Of a stretch of DNA of 64,000 nt, positions 36,870-45,305 are shown in pieces (within the stretch, counting starts at the first letter, position 1; the number at the start of each line of letters is the position of its first letter). The stretch comes from Flavobacterium soyangense. GTDB taxonomy: Bacteria > Bacteroidota > Bacteroidia > Flavobacteriales > Flavobacteriaceae. A program made the translations under genes and the position numbers. The stretch is from positions 39,457 through 103,456 of the forward strand of contig NZ_JADHEC010000010.1 in NCBI RefSeq assembly GCF_015277675.1, read 5' to 3'. The notes beneath the pieces are model-generated. The model saw only the letters and a program-made list of their open reading frames with translations, was not told where the DNA came from and did no database searches.

Positions 36870-38000
36870 ATGAAAAGAATCCTATTCCTCACCGGAACCC
36901 GTGCCGATTTTGGCAAAATAAAATCACTGATCCAAATTTTGGAACAACAGCAAGGATTTGAAGTCTTTGTATTTGTCACGGGCATGCACTTACAAAAAGA
37001 ATATGGTTATACCTTGATCGAAATAGAAAGATGTAATTTCAGTAACGTACATACTTTTGAAAACCACACCCATGAAACTACCATGGATTTGACTTTGGCC
37101 AAAACCATAGAAGGATTATCGACTTATGTAAAAAGCATCAGTCCTGATATGATTATTGTACATGGAGATCGGGTCGAAACCTTGGCAGGTGCCATTGTGG
37201 GTTCGTTGAATAATATTTTAGTGGCGCATATCGAAGGTGGCGAAATCTCGGGTACTGTTGATGAATTAATTCGCCACAGTGTGAGTAAACTGAGTCACAT
37301 ACATTTTGTTTCCAATGCGGAAGCTGCCAAGCGACTGAAGCAAATGGGCGAAATAAAATCTTCTATTTTTACTATTGGTTCTCCTGACATTGATAGTATG
37401 TTTTCGTCAGAATTGCCTAGTTTAGAAATAGTCCAAGACTATTACCAAATCCCTTTTGATGCGTATGCCATTGTCATGTTTCATCCCGTTACTACTGAAG
37501 CCGCAGCCATGCAAAAGTATTCAGAAGATTTTATAAAGGCTTTAGTAAACGACACCCACAATTTTGTGGTTATTTATCCCAATAATGATTTAGGAAGTCA
37601 ATGTATCATTGAAGCATACAAAAAACTGAAAGACAATTCGCGATTCCGGATTTTTCCTTCGTTACGCTTTGAATATTTTTTGACCCTGTTGAAAAACAGT
37701 CAGTTCATCATAGGCAACAGTAGTGCCGGAATTCGGGAAGCCCCTTATTATGGTATTCCCATTATTAACATTGGCACGAGGCAACAAAACAGAGCTATAC
37801 ATTCCGATATATTGAATGTAGATTATAGTATTACAAGTATTGCTATTGCATTAAAAAAAATAGATGAGCACAAAGTAAACAATACAAAGCCTGATTTTGG
37901 GGAAGGAAATAGTGCTCAATTATTTTTTGAATCAATAAAAAATAAGAATATTTGGACTATTAATCATCAAAAACAATTTAGAGACATCAAAAACAATTAG
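36870..38000 (+). CDS. neuC: UDP-N-acetylglucosamine 2-epimerase (hydrolysing)
   Basis: The 376-residue GT-B-fold enzyme has FLTGTRADFGKIKSLI, IVHGDRVETLAGA, HIEGGEISGTVDELIRHSVS and FIIGNSSAGIREAPYYG. These are the motifs of NeuC/LegG, which release ManNAc (or a bacillosamine analogue) from the UDP-sugar for NeuB. With NeuA and NeuB it completes a sialic acid-type route. Lacking adjacent LegB/C/H genes, Neu5Ac is the simplest product, though a legionaminic-type sugar cannot be excluded. Confidence 0.9.
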   Translation: MKRILFLTGTRADFGKIKSLIQILEQQQGFEVFVFVTGMHLQKEYGYTLIEIERCNFSNVHTFENHTHETTMDLTLAKTIEGLSTYVKSISPDMIIVHGDRVETLAGAIVGSLNNILVAHIEGGEISGTVDELIRHSVSKLSHIHFVSNAEAAKRLKQMGEIKSSIFTIGSPDIDSMFSSELPSLEIVQDYYQIPFDAYAIVMFHPVTTEAAAMQKYSEDFIKALVNDTHNFVVIYPNNDLGSQCIIEAYKKLKDNSRFRIFPSLRFEYFLTLLKNSQFIIGNSSAGIREAPYYGIPIINIGTRQQNRAIHSDILNVDYSITSIAIALKKIDEHKVNNTKPDFGEGNSAQLFFESIKNKNIWTINHQKQFRDIKNN

Positions 38001-38095
38001 AATTTTAAAGAGTTGGCCATAGAAAATTAGTATTCATTAGGCAGTTAAAAATAAAACAATCCATAAGATTAAAAAGATTAAATTTATATTATGCA

Positions 38096-39016
38096 ATGAT
38101 AACATATTCTAAACTTGGTATTAAAGGAAATCTTGGTAATCAAATGTTTCAAATTGCTTCAACAATTGGGATTGCAGAAAAGAATGGACAGGGCTATTTT
38201 TTTCCCAATTGGAATTATTCAAAATATTTTGATTATGACTTGCCCATTTCTCATAAAAACGAAAATTTCAAAATAATAAAAGAAGTAAAACATAATTACC
38301 ACGAATGGAATTTAGCAAATGGAGATTATGATATTGAGGGATGGTTGCAGTCTGAAAAGTATTTTAATTGTGAAAAAACAAAAAAAATCTTTAAATTGAA
38401 GAATGCATTATTCAAAGAATTGTATCCTAAATATGATTTTTTATTTTCAAAAAAAACAATTTTAATTTCTGTTAGAAGAGGTGATTTTGTAAATAACCCT
38501 AATTTTTTTCAATTATCATACAAATATTATTTGGGGGCAATAATAAATAATTTTCCAGATTGGAATAATAGAAATTTAATTTTCACAAGCGATGATATTG
38601 ATTATTGTAAATACCATTTTTCATTTTTAAAAAACGCATTTTTTTTAAAAGATTTGACACCTTTAGAACAGTTGGCGATAGGAATAAAATTTGATGATTT
38701 TGTAATTAGTAATTCGACTTTTTCATGGTGGATCGCTTGGTTAGGGGAAAAAAAAGATTCCAAAATAATACATCCAATAAAAAGTTTTAGAGGTCTTTTT
38801 GGCATTCAGAACGATGATTCAGATTTTTTCCCTTCAAGGTGGATTTCTTTCAATGATAGTTTATTTAAATTAGAAAAGAAATATTTTATTTTGAATATAA
38901 AAGGGAATGTTTATTCTTTATTTGTAAATCTAAAATTTGAGTATTTAAGTTTAAAGAAAAAGAGTAAAAATTTTATAAAAGGTGGATTAGTGTTTTTACA
39001 TTTGCGTAAAGACTGA
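38096..39016 (+). CDS. GT11 family alpha-1,2-fucosyltransferase-like protein
   Basis: The 306-residue protein has the GT11 N-terminus GNLGNQMFQIASTIGIA, the donor motif ISVRRGDF, and FVISNSTFSWWIAWLG, diagnostic for this family. GT11 enzymes add fucose (or an analogue) in alpha-1,2 linkage. No GDP-fucose genes are in the window, so the donor must come from elsewhere. It is markedly A+T rich compared with neuB/neuC. Confidence 0.87.
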   Translation: MITYSKLGIKGNLGNQMFQIASTIGIAEKNGQGYFFPNWNYSKYFDYDLPISHKNENFKIIKEVKHNYHEWNLANGDYDIEGWLQSEKYFNCEKTKKIFKLKNALFKELYPKYDFLFSKKTILISVRRGDFVNNPNFFQLSYKYYLGAIINNFPDWNNRNLIFTSDDIDYCKYHFSFLKNAFFLKDLTPLEQLAIGIKFDDFVISNSTFSWWIAWLGEKKDSKIIHPIKSFRGLFGIQNDDSDFFPSRWISFNDSLFKLEKKYFILNIKGNVYSLFVNLKFEYLSLKKKSKNFIKGGLVFLHLRKD

Positions 39017-39167
39017 TAACCTAAATTTTAAAAATTAGGGTATAAATACTTTATTAAATCGAATTTCATTAAAATTCTAAAACAAAAAGAACTTTCTTTG
39101 TAACATTAGTCCCCATGTTTATTGAAAAAATAGGTACTAAGTATTAATTTCATTAACTTTTATCGTA

Positions 39168-40139
39168 ATGATTCCTGAAATAAATATAATTATTCCCTTA
39201 TATAATGAAGAGAAAGTTTTCCCGTTGTTAATATCGAGGATTACGGCATTATTAAACCAAAGCCAATTGGCTATAATGGTGATTCTGGTGGATGACGGCA
39301 GTACTGATGCTACATCGCTCTTGATGAAGCAGCTTTCAATAGAAGACGAACGATTTTCAAGTATAATTTTGTCTCGAAATTTTGGACATCAATTGGCTTT
39401 GACTGCCGCTTTGACCATGGTCAATGCCTCGGAAGCGGTGCTAATTATTGATGGTGATTTGCAAGATCCTCCCGAATTGCTGGGCGACATGTATTTGTTG
39501 TACAAAGAGGGAAATGATGTGGTTTATGCTGTAAGGGAGTCCAGAAAAGAAGGTTTCTTTAAGGTGGGATTTTACAAATTATTTTACCGTATGTTGCAAA
39601 AAATAGCCTCGATAGATATTCCTTTAGACTCGGGTGATTTTTCACTTTTAAGTCGCAGAGTTGTTAATGTTTTTAATGCCATGCCGGAAGAAAGTCGATA
39701 TTTGAGAGGGATGAGAAGTTGGGTGGGTTTTAAGCAAATAGGATACAAATACAGTCGCCCGGATCGTCAAGCTGGAAATACGCAATATACTTTCAGACAT
39801 CTTTTACGATTGGCGATGAATGGCATCTTTAATTTCAGTGAATTTCCCATTAAATTTATTACTTTCATGGGCGTTTCCACGATGTCGATAGGTGTCATTT
39901 ATTTTATAATAACATTGATTAAGCGATTTTCGAGCGATTATGTGCCAGACGGATTTACAGCCATCGTTTTTTTGATTATTCTGTTCGGCGGGGTTCAGCT
40001 TATTTCAATTGGCATTATTGGAGAATATTTAATTCGCGTTTTTTTTCAAGTAAAAAAGCGTCCTTTGTTCATTATTAAGGAATTAATTGTCGATAAAAAG
40101 GAAATTAAGAATAATGATAGTACTTCGAGACTATTTTAA
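39168..40139 (+). CDS. DPM1/GtrB-type family 2 glycosyltransferase with two membrane segments
   Basis: The 323-residue protein has the GT2 start INIIIPLYNEEKVFPLL, VDDGSTDAT, SRNFGHQLALTAAL, IDGDLQDPPELL and SGDFSLLSRRVV, then two C-terminal hydrophobic segments (about 230-252 and 264-288). Such enzymes move a sugar from UDP-sugar to undecaprenyl phosphate. The lipid-linked sugar could be used by the GT39-like enzyme at 47889. Confidence 0.9.
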   Translation: MIPEINIIIPLYNEEKVFPLLISRITALLNQSQLAIMVILVDDGSTDATSLLMKQLSIEDERFSSIILSRNFGHQLALTAALTMVNASEAVLIIDGDLQDPPELLGDMYLLYKEGNDVVYAVRESRKEGFFKVGFYKLFYRMLQKIASIDIPLDSGDFSLLSRRVVNVFNAMPEESRYLRGMRSWVGFKQIGYKYSRPDRQAGNTQYTFRHLLRLAMNGIFNFSEFPIKFITFMGVSTMSIGVIYFIITLIKRFSSDYVPDGFTAIVFLIILFGGVQLISIGIIGEYLIRVFFQVKKRPLFIIKELIVDKKEIKNNDSTSRLF

Positions 40140-40196
40140 TAAAATAAGTTATTCAATGAATTGGCTTTATCAGAAAGGAAACAAGATTTAATATAA

Positions 40197-41594
40197 ATGA
40201 AAAAGCTAGGAATAGTTATAACGGATGGGGTAGGTTTTCGCAATTTTATCATGAGTGAATTCATTTTGGAAGCTACAAATCAGTTTGATGCCATCACCAT
40301 CTATTCGGGTTTGCCGATAAGTGCTTTCCATTCCATTTCGAAAAATAATATAGACATCAAAGAATTGGATGTTTTTGTAGAAGGAAAGGCAACCTGGTTT
40401 TTCAGAAAATGGAAAGAAGTCGCACATTTGCAAAAGCATCAGTCTTTTTATGGAATGAAAGATAATCTAATTGTTGGTTATCCTAAAAATAATTCGGCAA
40501 GAGCGCTATTGGTAAAGTTGATTTATTTTTGCACTCGATTTGTCCATTCGGATGTTAGTATTTTATTAGCTGAAAAATTGCAGTTTCTCTCTTTTTCTAA
40601 AAATAAAATCGCCCAATCCTATTTTCGAATATTAGAAGAGGACAAACCCTCTCACGTCTTTTTCACCCACCAAAGACCCCCTTTTTTAGCCCCTTTTTTA
40701 TATGCAGCACAACAATTAAAGATAACCACAAGCACTTTTATTTTCAGTTGGGATAATCTGGCTTCCAAAGGAAGGATGTTAGGGGCTTTTGATTGTTTCT
40801 TGGTATGGAGTCATTTGATGAAAGCCGAGTTGGTACATTTTTACCCTATGGTAAAAAGCGAAAAGGTAAAAGTTGTGGGAACTCCTCAGTTTGAGCCTTA
40901 TGTAATGTCAAAATACAAAACCACAGCCGAAGCATTTTATACCAAATTCCAATTGGATTCTCGTTTAAAAACCATTTGCTACAGCTGTGCCGATGTTTCC
41001 ATTGGTTCCAACGATCCTATAGCTATTAGAGCCATTGCTGATGGTATTCGGAATAATTCCATAACCACGAAAGTACAATTGCTAGTGAGAACTTCTCCCG
41101 CTGAAGGCGATTCAAGATTCCATACGATTCGAGCGGAATACCCGGAGATCAAATGGAATGTTCCCAAATGGGTTTTGACCCGGGGAAACCACGCCGAAAG
41201 TTGGTCACAACGTGTGTCTTCGGAAGAGGATATAAAAGACTTACGATCCTTACTGGAATATGTCGATTTAAATGTTAATATGTGTTCGACGATGAGTTTG
41301 GATTTTATGTTGTTTGATAAACCTGTAATCAATACCGTTTTTGGGAATCCTGAAAATGGTTTGTATAATGACCAACGCTTTTTGAATTACGATCATTATA
41401 AAAAAGTGGTCGATAGTCAATCGGTGACCATTGCCAAAAATGAAACCGAGTTGATTGATCAAATCAATCAGGCATTAAGCCATCCAAAGGAAAGAACTTT
41501 ACAAAGAAAGACAATGATAGATTTACAAATAAGCGAACCTTTAGAAGGTACCAGTAAAAGAATATCCAAAACATTATTTTATTTGAATGACTAA
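40197..41594 (+). CDS. Uncharacterised GT-B-like protein, possible glycosyltransferase
   Basis: The 465-residue protein shows no clear family signature. Features that suggest a GT-B enzyme are TDGVGFRNF near the N-terminus, FSWDNLASKGRML with FLVWSHLMKAELVHFYP, VKVVGTPQFEPY, and a late VNMCSTMSLDFMLFDKPVIN resembling the donor region of CDP-glycerol-type or UDP-GlcNAc epimerase-like folds. It overlaps the next GT4 gene by 8 bases, so it belongs to the sugar operon. Confidence 0.55.
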   Translation: MKKLGIVITDGVGFRNFIMSEFILEATNQFDAITIYSGLPISAFHSISKNNIDIKELDVFVEGKATWFFRKWKEVAHLQKHQSFYGMKDNLIVGYPKNNSARALLVKLIYFCTRFVHSDVSILLAEKLQFLSFSKNKIAQSYFRILEEDKPSHVFFTHQRPPFLAPFLYAAQQLKITTSTFIFSWDNLASKGRMLGAFDCFLVWSHLMKAELVHFYPMVKSEKVKVVGTPQFEPYVMSKYKTTAEAFYTKFQLDSRLKTICYSCADVSIGSNDPIAIRAIADGIRNNSITTKVQLLVRTSPAEGDSRFHTIRAEYPEIKWNVPKWVLTRGNHAESWSQRVSSEEDIKDLRSLLEYVDLNVNMCSTMSLDFMLFDKPVINTVFGNPENGLYNDQRFLNYDHYKKVVDSQSVTIAKNETELIDQINQALSHPKERTLQRKTMIDLQISEPLEGTSKRISKTLFYLND

Positions 41595-42672
41595 TCCAAC
41601 AAAAATAGCTGTCGTCTGCAATTATGCCTTGAATCCAAACCGCATTGGGGGAATGGATCGGTTTTATGTAGCTTATGACCAAAGAGCAAAAGAACTGGGC
41701 TATTCCATTGATTGGTATTTTTTGCAGTATGAACCCTTTGCTTTCTACTCGGGACTGACTATTTATAGTGCAAACCACCAAAATGTGGAATCCTTTTTCC
41801 TGGAAAAAGTAAAACAAGAGTATTTAAAATATGATATATTAGTCACTCATTTTTTGGCTTTGTGTACCTCTTTTTTCAAAAAAGCAAAAGCTTCGGGTAT
41901 TCAACAAATCATCGCTGTCAATCACAATCCAAGACCTCTGGAAGGTTTTTCGCTTTTTAAAATCATAAAAAATAAAATGAAAGGAGTTTTGTATTCCCAA
42001 TACATTGATCAATTTATTGGTGTTTCTAATTACACCCGAAAGCAGATTCTAAAGGATTATGGTTTTTTTCTGGACAATAAAACGTCTGTGATTTATAATG
42101 GGATTGCTACTTCAGTTTTCGTAAAACGAACTCAAGAAAATAGTAATACGTTTGTAATAAGTTCGCATTTGCGCCATTCTAAAGGAATTCAGGATTTGAT
42201 AAAAGCAGTTTCCGTCTTGGAGGATGCTATCAAAAATCAGATTCAAATTGATGTGTATGGTGAAGGGCCGTACGAAACCGAATTAGTCAAATTAACCCAA
42301 AAGGATAATCTAGAAGGTGTTATCCATTTTAAAGGAGGTTCTTCCCAACTCAATGAATTATTGTCCCAGTATAGGTATTTGTTACAGCCTACTTATATGG
42401 AGTGTTTCAGTCTTTCCATTTTAGAAAGTCTGGCAGCTAATGTGCCCGTAATCACGACGACTGTAGGGGGTAATCTTGAAATTATTACAAATGGTAAAAA
42501 TGGATTTATCTTTGAACCCAAAGATTATTTGGCTTTGGCTGATATCCTGAAAAATATAGTATTAGGAAATTTAAAAATCGACAAAGACGTCAGCCTGCGA
42601 ATTGAATCCGATTTCAATTTGGACAAGATGGTGGAGGGACATATTCAATTATTAGTGAATAGTGAGAAGTGA
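41587..42672 (+). CDS. Glycosyltransferase family 4
   Basis: The 361-residue GT-B protein has an N-terminal IGGMDRFYVAYDQRAK, FVISSHLRHSKGIQDLIKAV at the donor domain start, and PTYMECFSLSILESLAANVP with the E-x7-E motif. A palindromic element starts immediately at its TGA stop, so the transcript may be affected there. Confidence 0.88.
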   Translation: MTNPTKIAVVCNYALNPNRIGGMDRFYVAYDQRAKELGYSIDWYFLQYEPFAFYSGLTIYSANHQNVESFFLEKVKQEYLKYDILVTHFLALCTSFFKKAKASGIQQIIAVNHNPRPLEGFSLFKIIKNKMKGVLYSQYIDQFIGVSNYTRKQILKDYGFFLDNKTSVIYNGIATSVFVKRTQENSNTFVISSHLRHSKGIQDLIKAVSVLEDAIKNQIQIDVYGEGPYETELVKLTQKDNLEGVIHFKGGSSQLNELLSQYRYLLQPTYMECFSLSILESLAANVPVITTTVGGNLEIITNGKNGFIFEPKDYLALADILKNIVLGNLKIDKDVSLRIESDFNLDKMVEGHIQLLVNSEK

Positions 42673-42804
42673 CCCTCCAGCCCCCTAAAGGGGAGTCAGG
42701 AGTGCGAAAAATTGCGATTGTAATATAGAATATGTTTACCTGATTCCTATAAGATTTCTGTTAGCAGGGACAAATTCCCCTCTTGAGAGGGGCTAGGGGT
42801 GTGT
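42671..42804. repeat. Palindromic element upstream of the second DUF559 gene (134 bp)
   Basis: A diverged left end (ACCCTCCAGCCCCCTAAAGG) overlaps the stop of the preceding glycosyltransferase. The right end is standard (CCCCTCTTGAGAGGGGCTAG with GGTGTGT). It ends 30 bases before the DUF559 start, in the same orientation as the copy before the first DUF559 gene. Confidence 0.87.
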
Positions 42805-42834
42805 AATTTATTGCAATTAAAAAATGGAGATATA

Positions 42835-43242
42835 ATGACCAAAAGAAAAATCATACCCTACAATCCAAAGCTCAAAGAATTGGCTCTTCAATTGAGGAAT
42901 GATTCGACCAAAACTGAAATTTTTCTGTGGTTAAAATTAAAAGGGAAACAGATGTATGGTTATGATTTTCATCGTCAGAAACCCATAGATAATTATATTT
43001 TAGATTTTTTTTGTTGCGAATTGATGTTGGCGATAGAAGTTGATGGTTATTCGCATCAGTTTTTAGAAGTTTATAATAAAGACGGAATAAAAGAAAAAAG
43101 GATGAACGAATTGGGGATTTCTGTTTTGCGATTTAGTGATGATGAGGTGTTAAATGATATGGAAAATGTACTTCGCGCCATTGAGTTTTATATTTTTGAA
43201 TACGAGAAACACACCCCCAACCCCTCTCAAGAGGGGAGTTAG
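42835..43242 (+). CDS. DUF559 (Vsr/PD-(D/E)xK-like) endonuclease-domain protein, second copy
   Basis: The 135-residue protein is a close paralogue of the one at 13156, sharing KRKIIPYNP, TEIFLWLKLKGKQMYGYDFH, YILDFFC and AIEVDGYSH with the same acidic residues. The ATG at 42835 matches the other copy's start; a longer frame from 42799 adds element-derived residues. The C-terminal HTPNPSQEGS and TAG stop are provided by the left end of another palindromic element. Confidence 0.87.
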   Translation: MTKRKIIPYNPKLKELALQLRNDSTKTEIFLWLKLKGKQMYGYDFHRQKPIDNYILDFFCCELMLAIEVDGYSHQFLEVYNKDGIKEKRMNELGISVLRFSDDEVLNDMENVLRAIEFYIFEYEKHTPNPSQEGS

Positions 43243-43248
43243 GAGTGG
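43209..43248. repeat. Left end of palindromic element inside the DUF559 3' end
   Basis: ACACACCCCCAACCCCTCTC and AGAGGGGAGTTAGGAGTGG supply the last DUF559 codons and the stop. No matching right end is present before the next gene, so this is a solitary end. Confidence 0.88.
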
Positions 43249-43271
43249 AAATAAAAAAAGTAAATAATAAA

Positions 43272-44495
43272 ATGAAGATAGCCTTTCTAACCCCCGAATA
43301 CCCACACCCCATAACAGGAAGTTCCGGTGGAATTGGCACGAGCATCAAGAATCTGGCTATTGGACTTTTACAGCAAGGTCATTCGGTTCGGGTTTTGGTC
43401 TATGGTCAAAAAGAGGAAGGTGTTTTTGATGATACCGGGATTACCATTCAGCAAATTAAAAATGTAAAGCTCAAAGGGTTGTCCTGGTGGCTGACACGAA
43501 AAAAATTGGAGTGTATTGTCAATCAATTGTATGCCAATCAGGAAATTGATTTGGTCGAAGCCCCTGATTGGACAGGAATCACTTCCTTTATCCAACCTCG
43601 AAAATGCCCTATTGTCATTCGATTGAACGGTTCCGACACTTATTTTTGTCATTTGGATCACCGTCCTGTAAAATGGATGAATAAATTCCACGAACGAAGA
43701 GCCCTCAAAAAAGCAGATGGCTTGCTCTCCGTAAGCCAATTTACTGCCGATTTGACAAATAAAGTATTTGGGTTGCATAAAAAATTTACGATTATTCCCA
43801 ATTCGATTGATGTTGATTTTTTTAATGTCAATGGCAAAAACAATGATCAACAAAATTTAAGTATTTCAAGCTCCCCTGTCATTGCGAGGAACGAAGCAAT
43901 CCTTTGGAGAGGGGTTGTGGGTGAGGATATTATATTGTATTTCGGTAGTCTGATTCGTAAAAAAGGATTGTTGGAATTACCATTCATTTTCAATGCAGTC
44001 ATTGAAAAAAATAGGGAAGCTAAATTAGTACTTGTGGGCAAAGATGTGCCGGATATTGTTTCAGGGCTTCATTCTACTTGGCAAATGATGCAAGAATTAT
44101 TTACACCTGAGGCCATGCAAAACGTGAGCTATTTAGGAAGTGTTCCGTATCCGGAAATAAAAAAGCAAATAGACTTGGCGACGGTCTGTGTTTTTCCTTC
44201 CTTTGCCGAAGCCCTGCCCGTTTCCTGGATTGAAGCAATGGCCATACAAAAAGCAGTAGTGGCTTCTGATATTGGCTGGGCTAAGGAAATTATTACCGAT
44301 GGAGTAGAAGGTTTTTTAGTCCACCCAAAAGAGCACCATCAGTATGCCAATAGGATTCTTGAGTTATTAGAGAATTCGGAATTGCAACAAAAATTTGGTA
44401 TAGCCGCCCGAAAAAAGATTGTCAATACTTTTAGTATTGAAATTGTAGCAAAACAAAGCCTATTATTTTATGAAGGTATAATCAAATCAAAATGA
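43272..44495 (+). CDS. Glycosyltransferase family 4 with in-frame repeat insertion
   Basis: From the ATG at 43272 the 407-residue protein begins MKIAFLTPEYPHPITGSSGG and GIGTSIKNLA, typical of GT4, with FPSFAEALPVSWIEAMAIQK as the E-x7-E motif. Between the N- and C-terminal domains, just before ILYFGSLIRKKGL, about 18 codons (SPVIARNEAILWRGVV region) are encoded by a dispersed repeat. The frame is kept and the insertion lies in the interdomain linker, so the enzyme may still work. Its stop overlaps the next gene by ATGA. Confidence 0.85.
   Translation: MKIAFLTPEYPHPITGSSGGIGTSIKNLAIGLLQQGHSVRVLVYGQKEEGVFDDTGITIQQIKNVKLKGLSWWLTRKKLECIVNQLYANQEIDLVEAPDWTGITSFIQPRKCPIVIRLNGSDTYFCHLDHRPVKWMNKFHERRALKKADGLLSVSQFTADLTNKVFGLHKKFTIIPNSIDVDFFNVNGKNNDQQNLSISSSPVIARNEAILWRGVVGEDIILYFGSLIRKKGLLELPFIFNAVIEKNREAKLVLVGKDVPDIVSGLHSTWQMMQELFTPEAMQNVSYLGSVPYPEIKKQIDLATVCVFPSFAEALPVSWIEAMAIQKAVVASDIGWAKEIITDGVEGFLVHPKEHHQYANRILELLENSELQQKFGIAARKKIVNTFSIEIVAKQSLLFYEGIIKSK
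43873..43926. repeat. Dispersed repeat inserted in a coding sequence
   Basis: CCCCTGTCATTGCGAGGAAC, GAAGCAATCC and TTTGGAGAGGGGTTGTGGGT follow each other. The GTCATTGCGAGGAACGAAGC word is a repeat found in many Bacteroidetes genomes. The insertion length is 54 bases, so the reading frame survives. Confidence 0.75.
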
Positions 44496-45301
44496 AGAAA
44501 CAGTTAAAAAAAATAATAAGTGCCCTTTTTCCAAAAGGCAATCTGAAAGAACAAATCAAATTAGTCTATTACAGCATCAATAGACCTAAGCATACAAAAT
44601 ATGAACTAATAATAGATAAAGAAGGTAGAGTAGCTTTCAAAACTACTTTTGAAGAGGTGTCTATGATTACCAATGAAGCTTTATACTTTATTGTTCCGGA
44701 TTTTAATTATTATCAGCATTTTTACAAAGTAAGGGCAAACGATATTGTTTTGGATGCCGGTGCCAATTGTGGTCATTTATCCATTTTCTTTTCGAAATTG
44801 ATTGGAAAAAATGGTCAGGTCTATGCTTTTGAACCCGATAGGTTTAACATTGCCCGAATTAATCAAAATAGGGTTTTGAATAAAGGCCTTGCGGATACTA
44901 TTAAAATCGAAGAATTGTTGTTGTGGAATGAAAATAGATTAGTTGATTTTTACGAAGCCGGAACGGTGGGTTCTTCGGCGGTATGGATTCCGGATGCTGA
45001 TAAATGCGTTCAAAAAGAAGCTGTAAGAATTGATGACTGGGTATTGAAAAACAATATTAAGAAATTGGATTTTATAAAGATGGATATCGAAGGAGCCGAA
45101 ATAGAAGCCCTGGATGGTTGTGTGCAAACCATCGAAAAGCTAAAGCCTAATTTTGCCATAGCTTCGTATCACATTGTAGATGGAGCACCCACTTATATTA
45201 AAGTGGAGGAATTTTTTAAGAAAATGAATTATCCTTATCAAACGGTGCGATTCCGAAAAAATGAAATTATTACATTCGCTGGGGCATCCGTAAAAGAGTA
45301 A
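44492..45301 (+). CDS. FkbM family methyltransferase
   Basis: The 269-residue protein has IVLDAGANCGHLSIFFSKL, VYAFEPDRFN, RIDDWVLKNNIKKLDFIKMD and IEGAEIEALDG, the full FkbM signature for sugar O-methylation with SAM. It overlaps the preceding glycosyltransferase by 4 bases and is followed by another after 4 bases, so it is part of that assembly operon. Confidence 0.9.
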   Translation: MKKQLKKIISALFPKGNLKEQIKLVYYSINRPKHTKYELIIDKEGRVAFKTTFEEVSMITNEALYFIVPDFNYYQHFYKVRANDIVLDAGANCGHLSIFFSKLIGKNGQVYAFEPDRFNIARINQNRVLNKGLADTIKIEELLLWNENRLVDFYEAGTVGSSAVWIPDADKCVQKEAVRIDDWVLKNNIKKLDFIKMDIEGAEIEALDGCVQTIEKLKPNFAIASYHIVDGAPTYIKVEEFFKKMNYPYQTVRFRKNEIITFAGASVKE

Positions 45302-45305
45302 TGCA

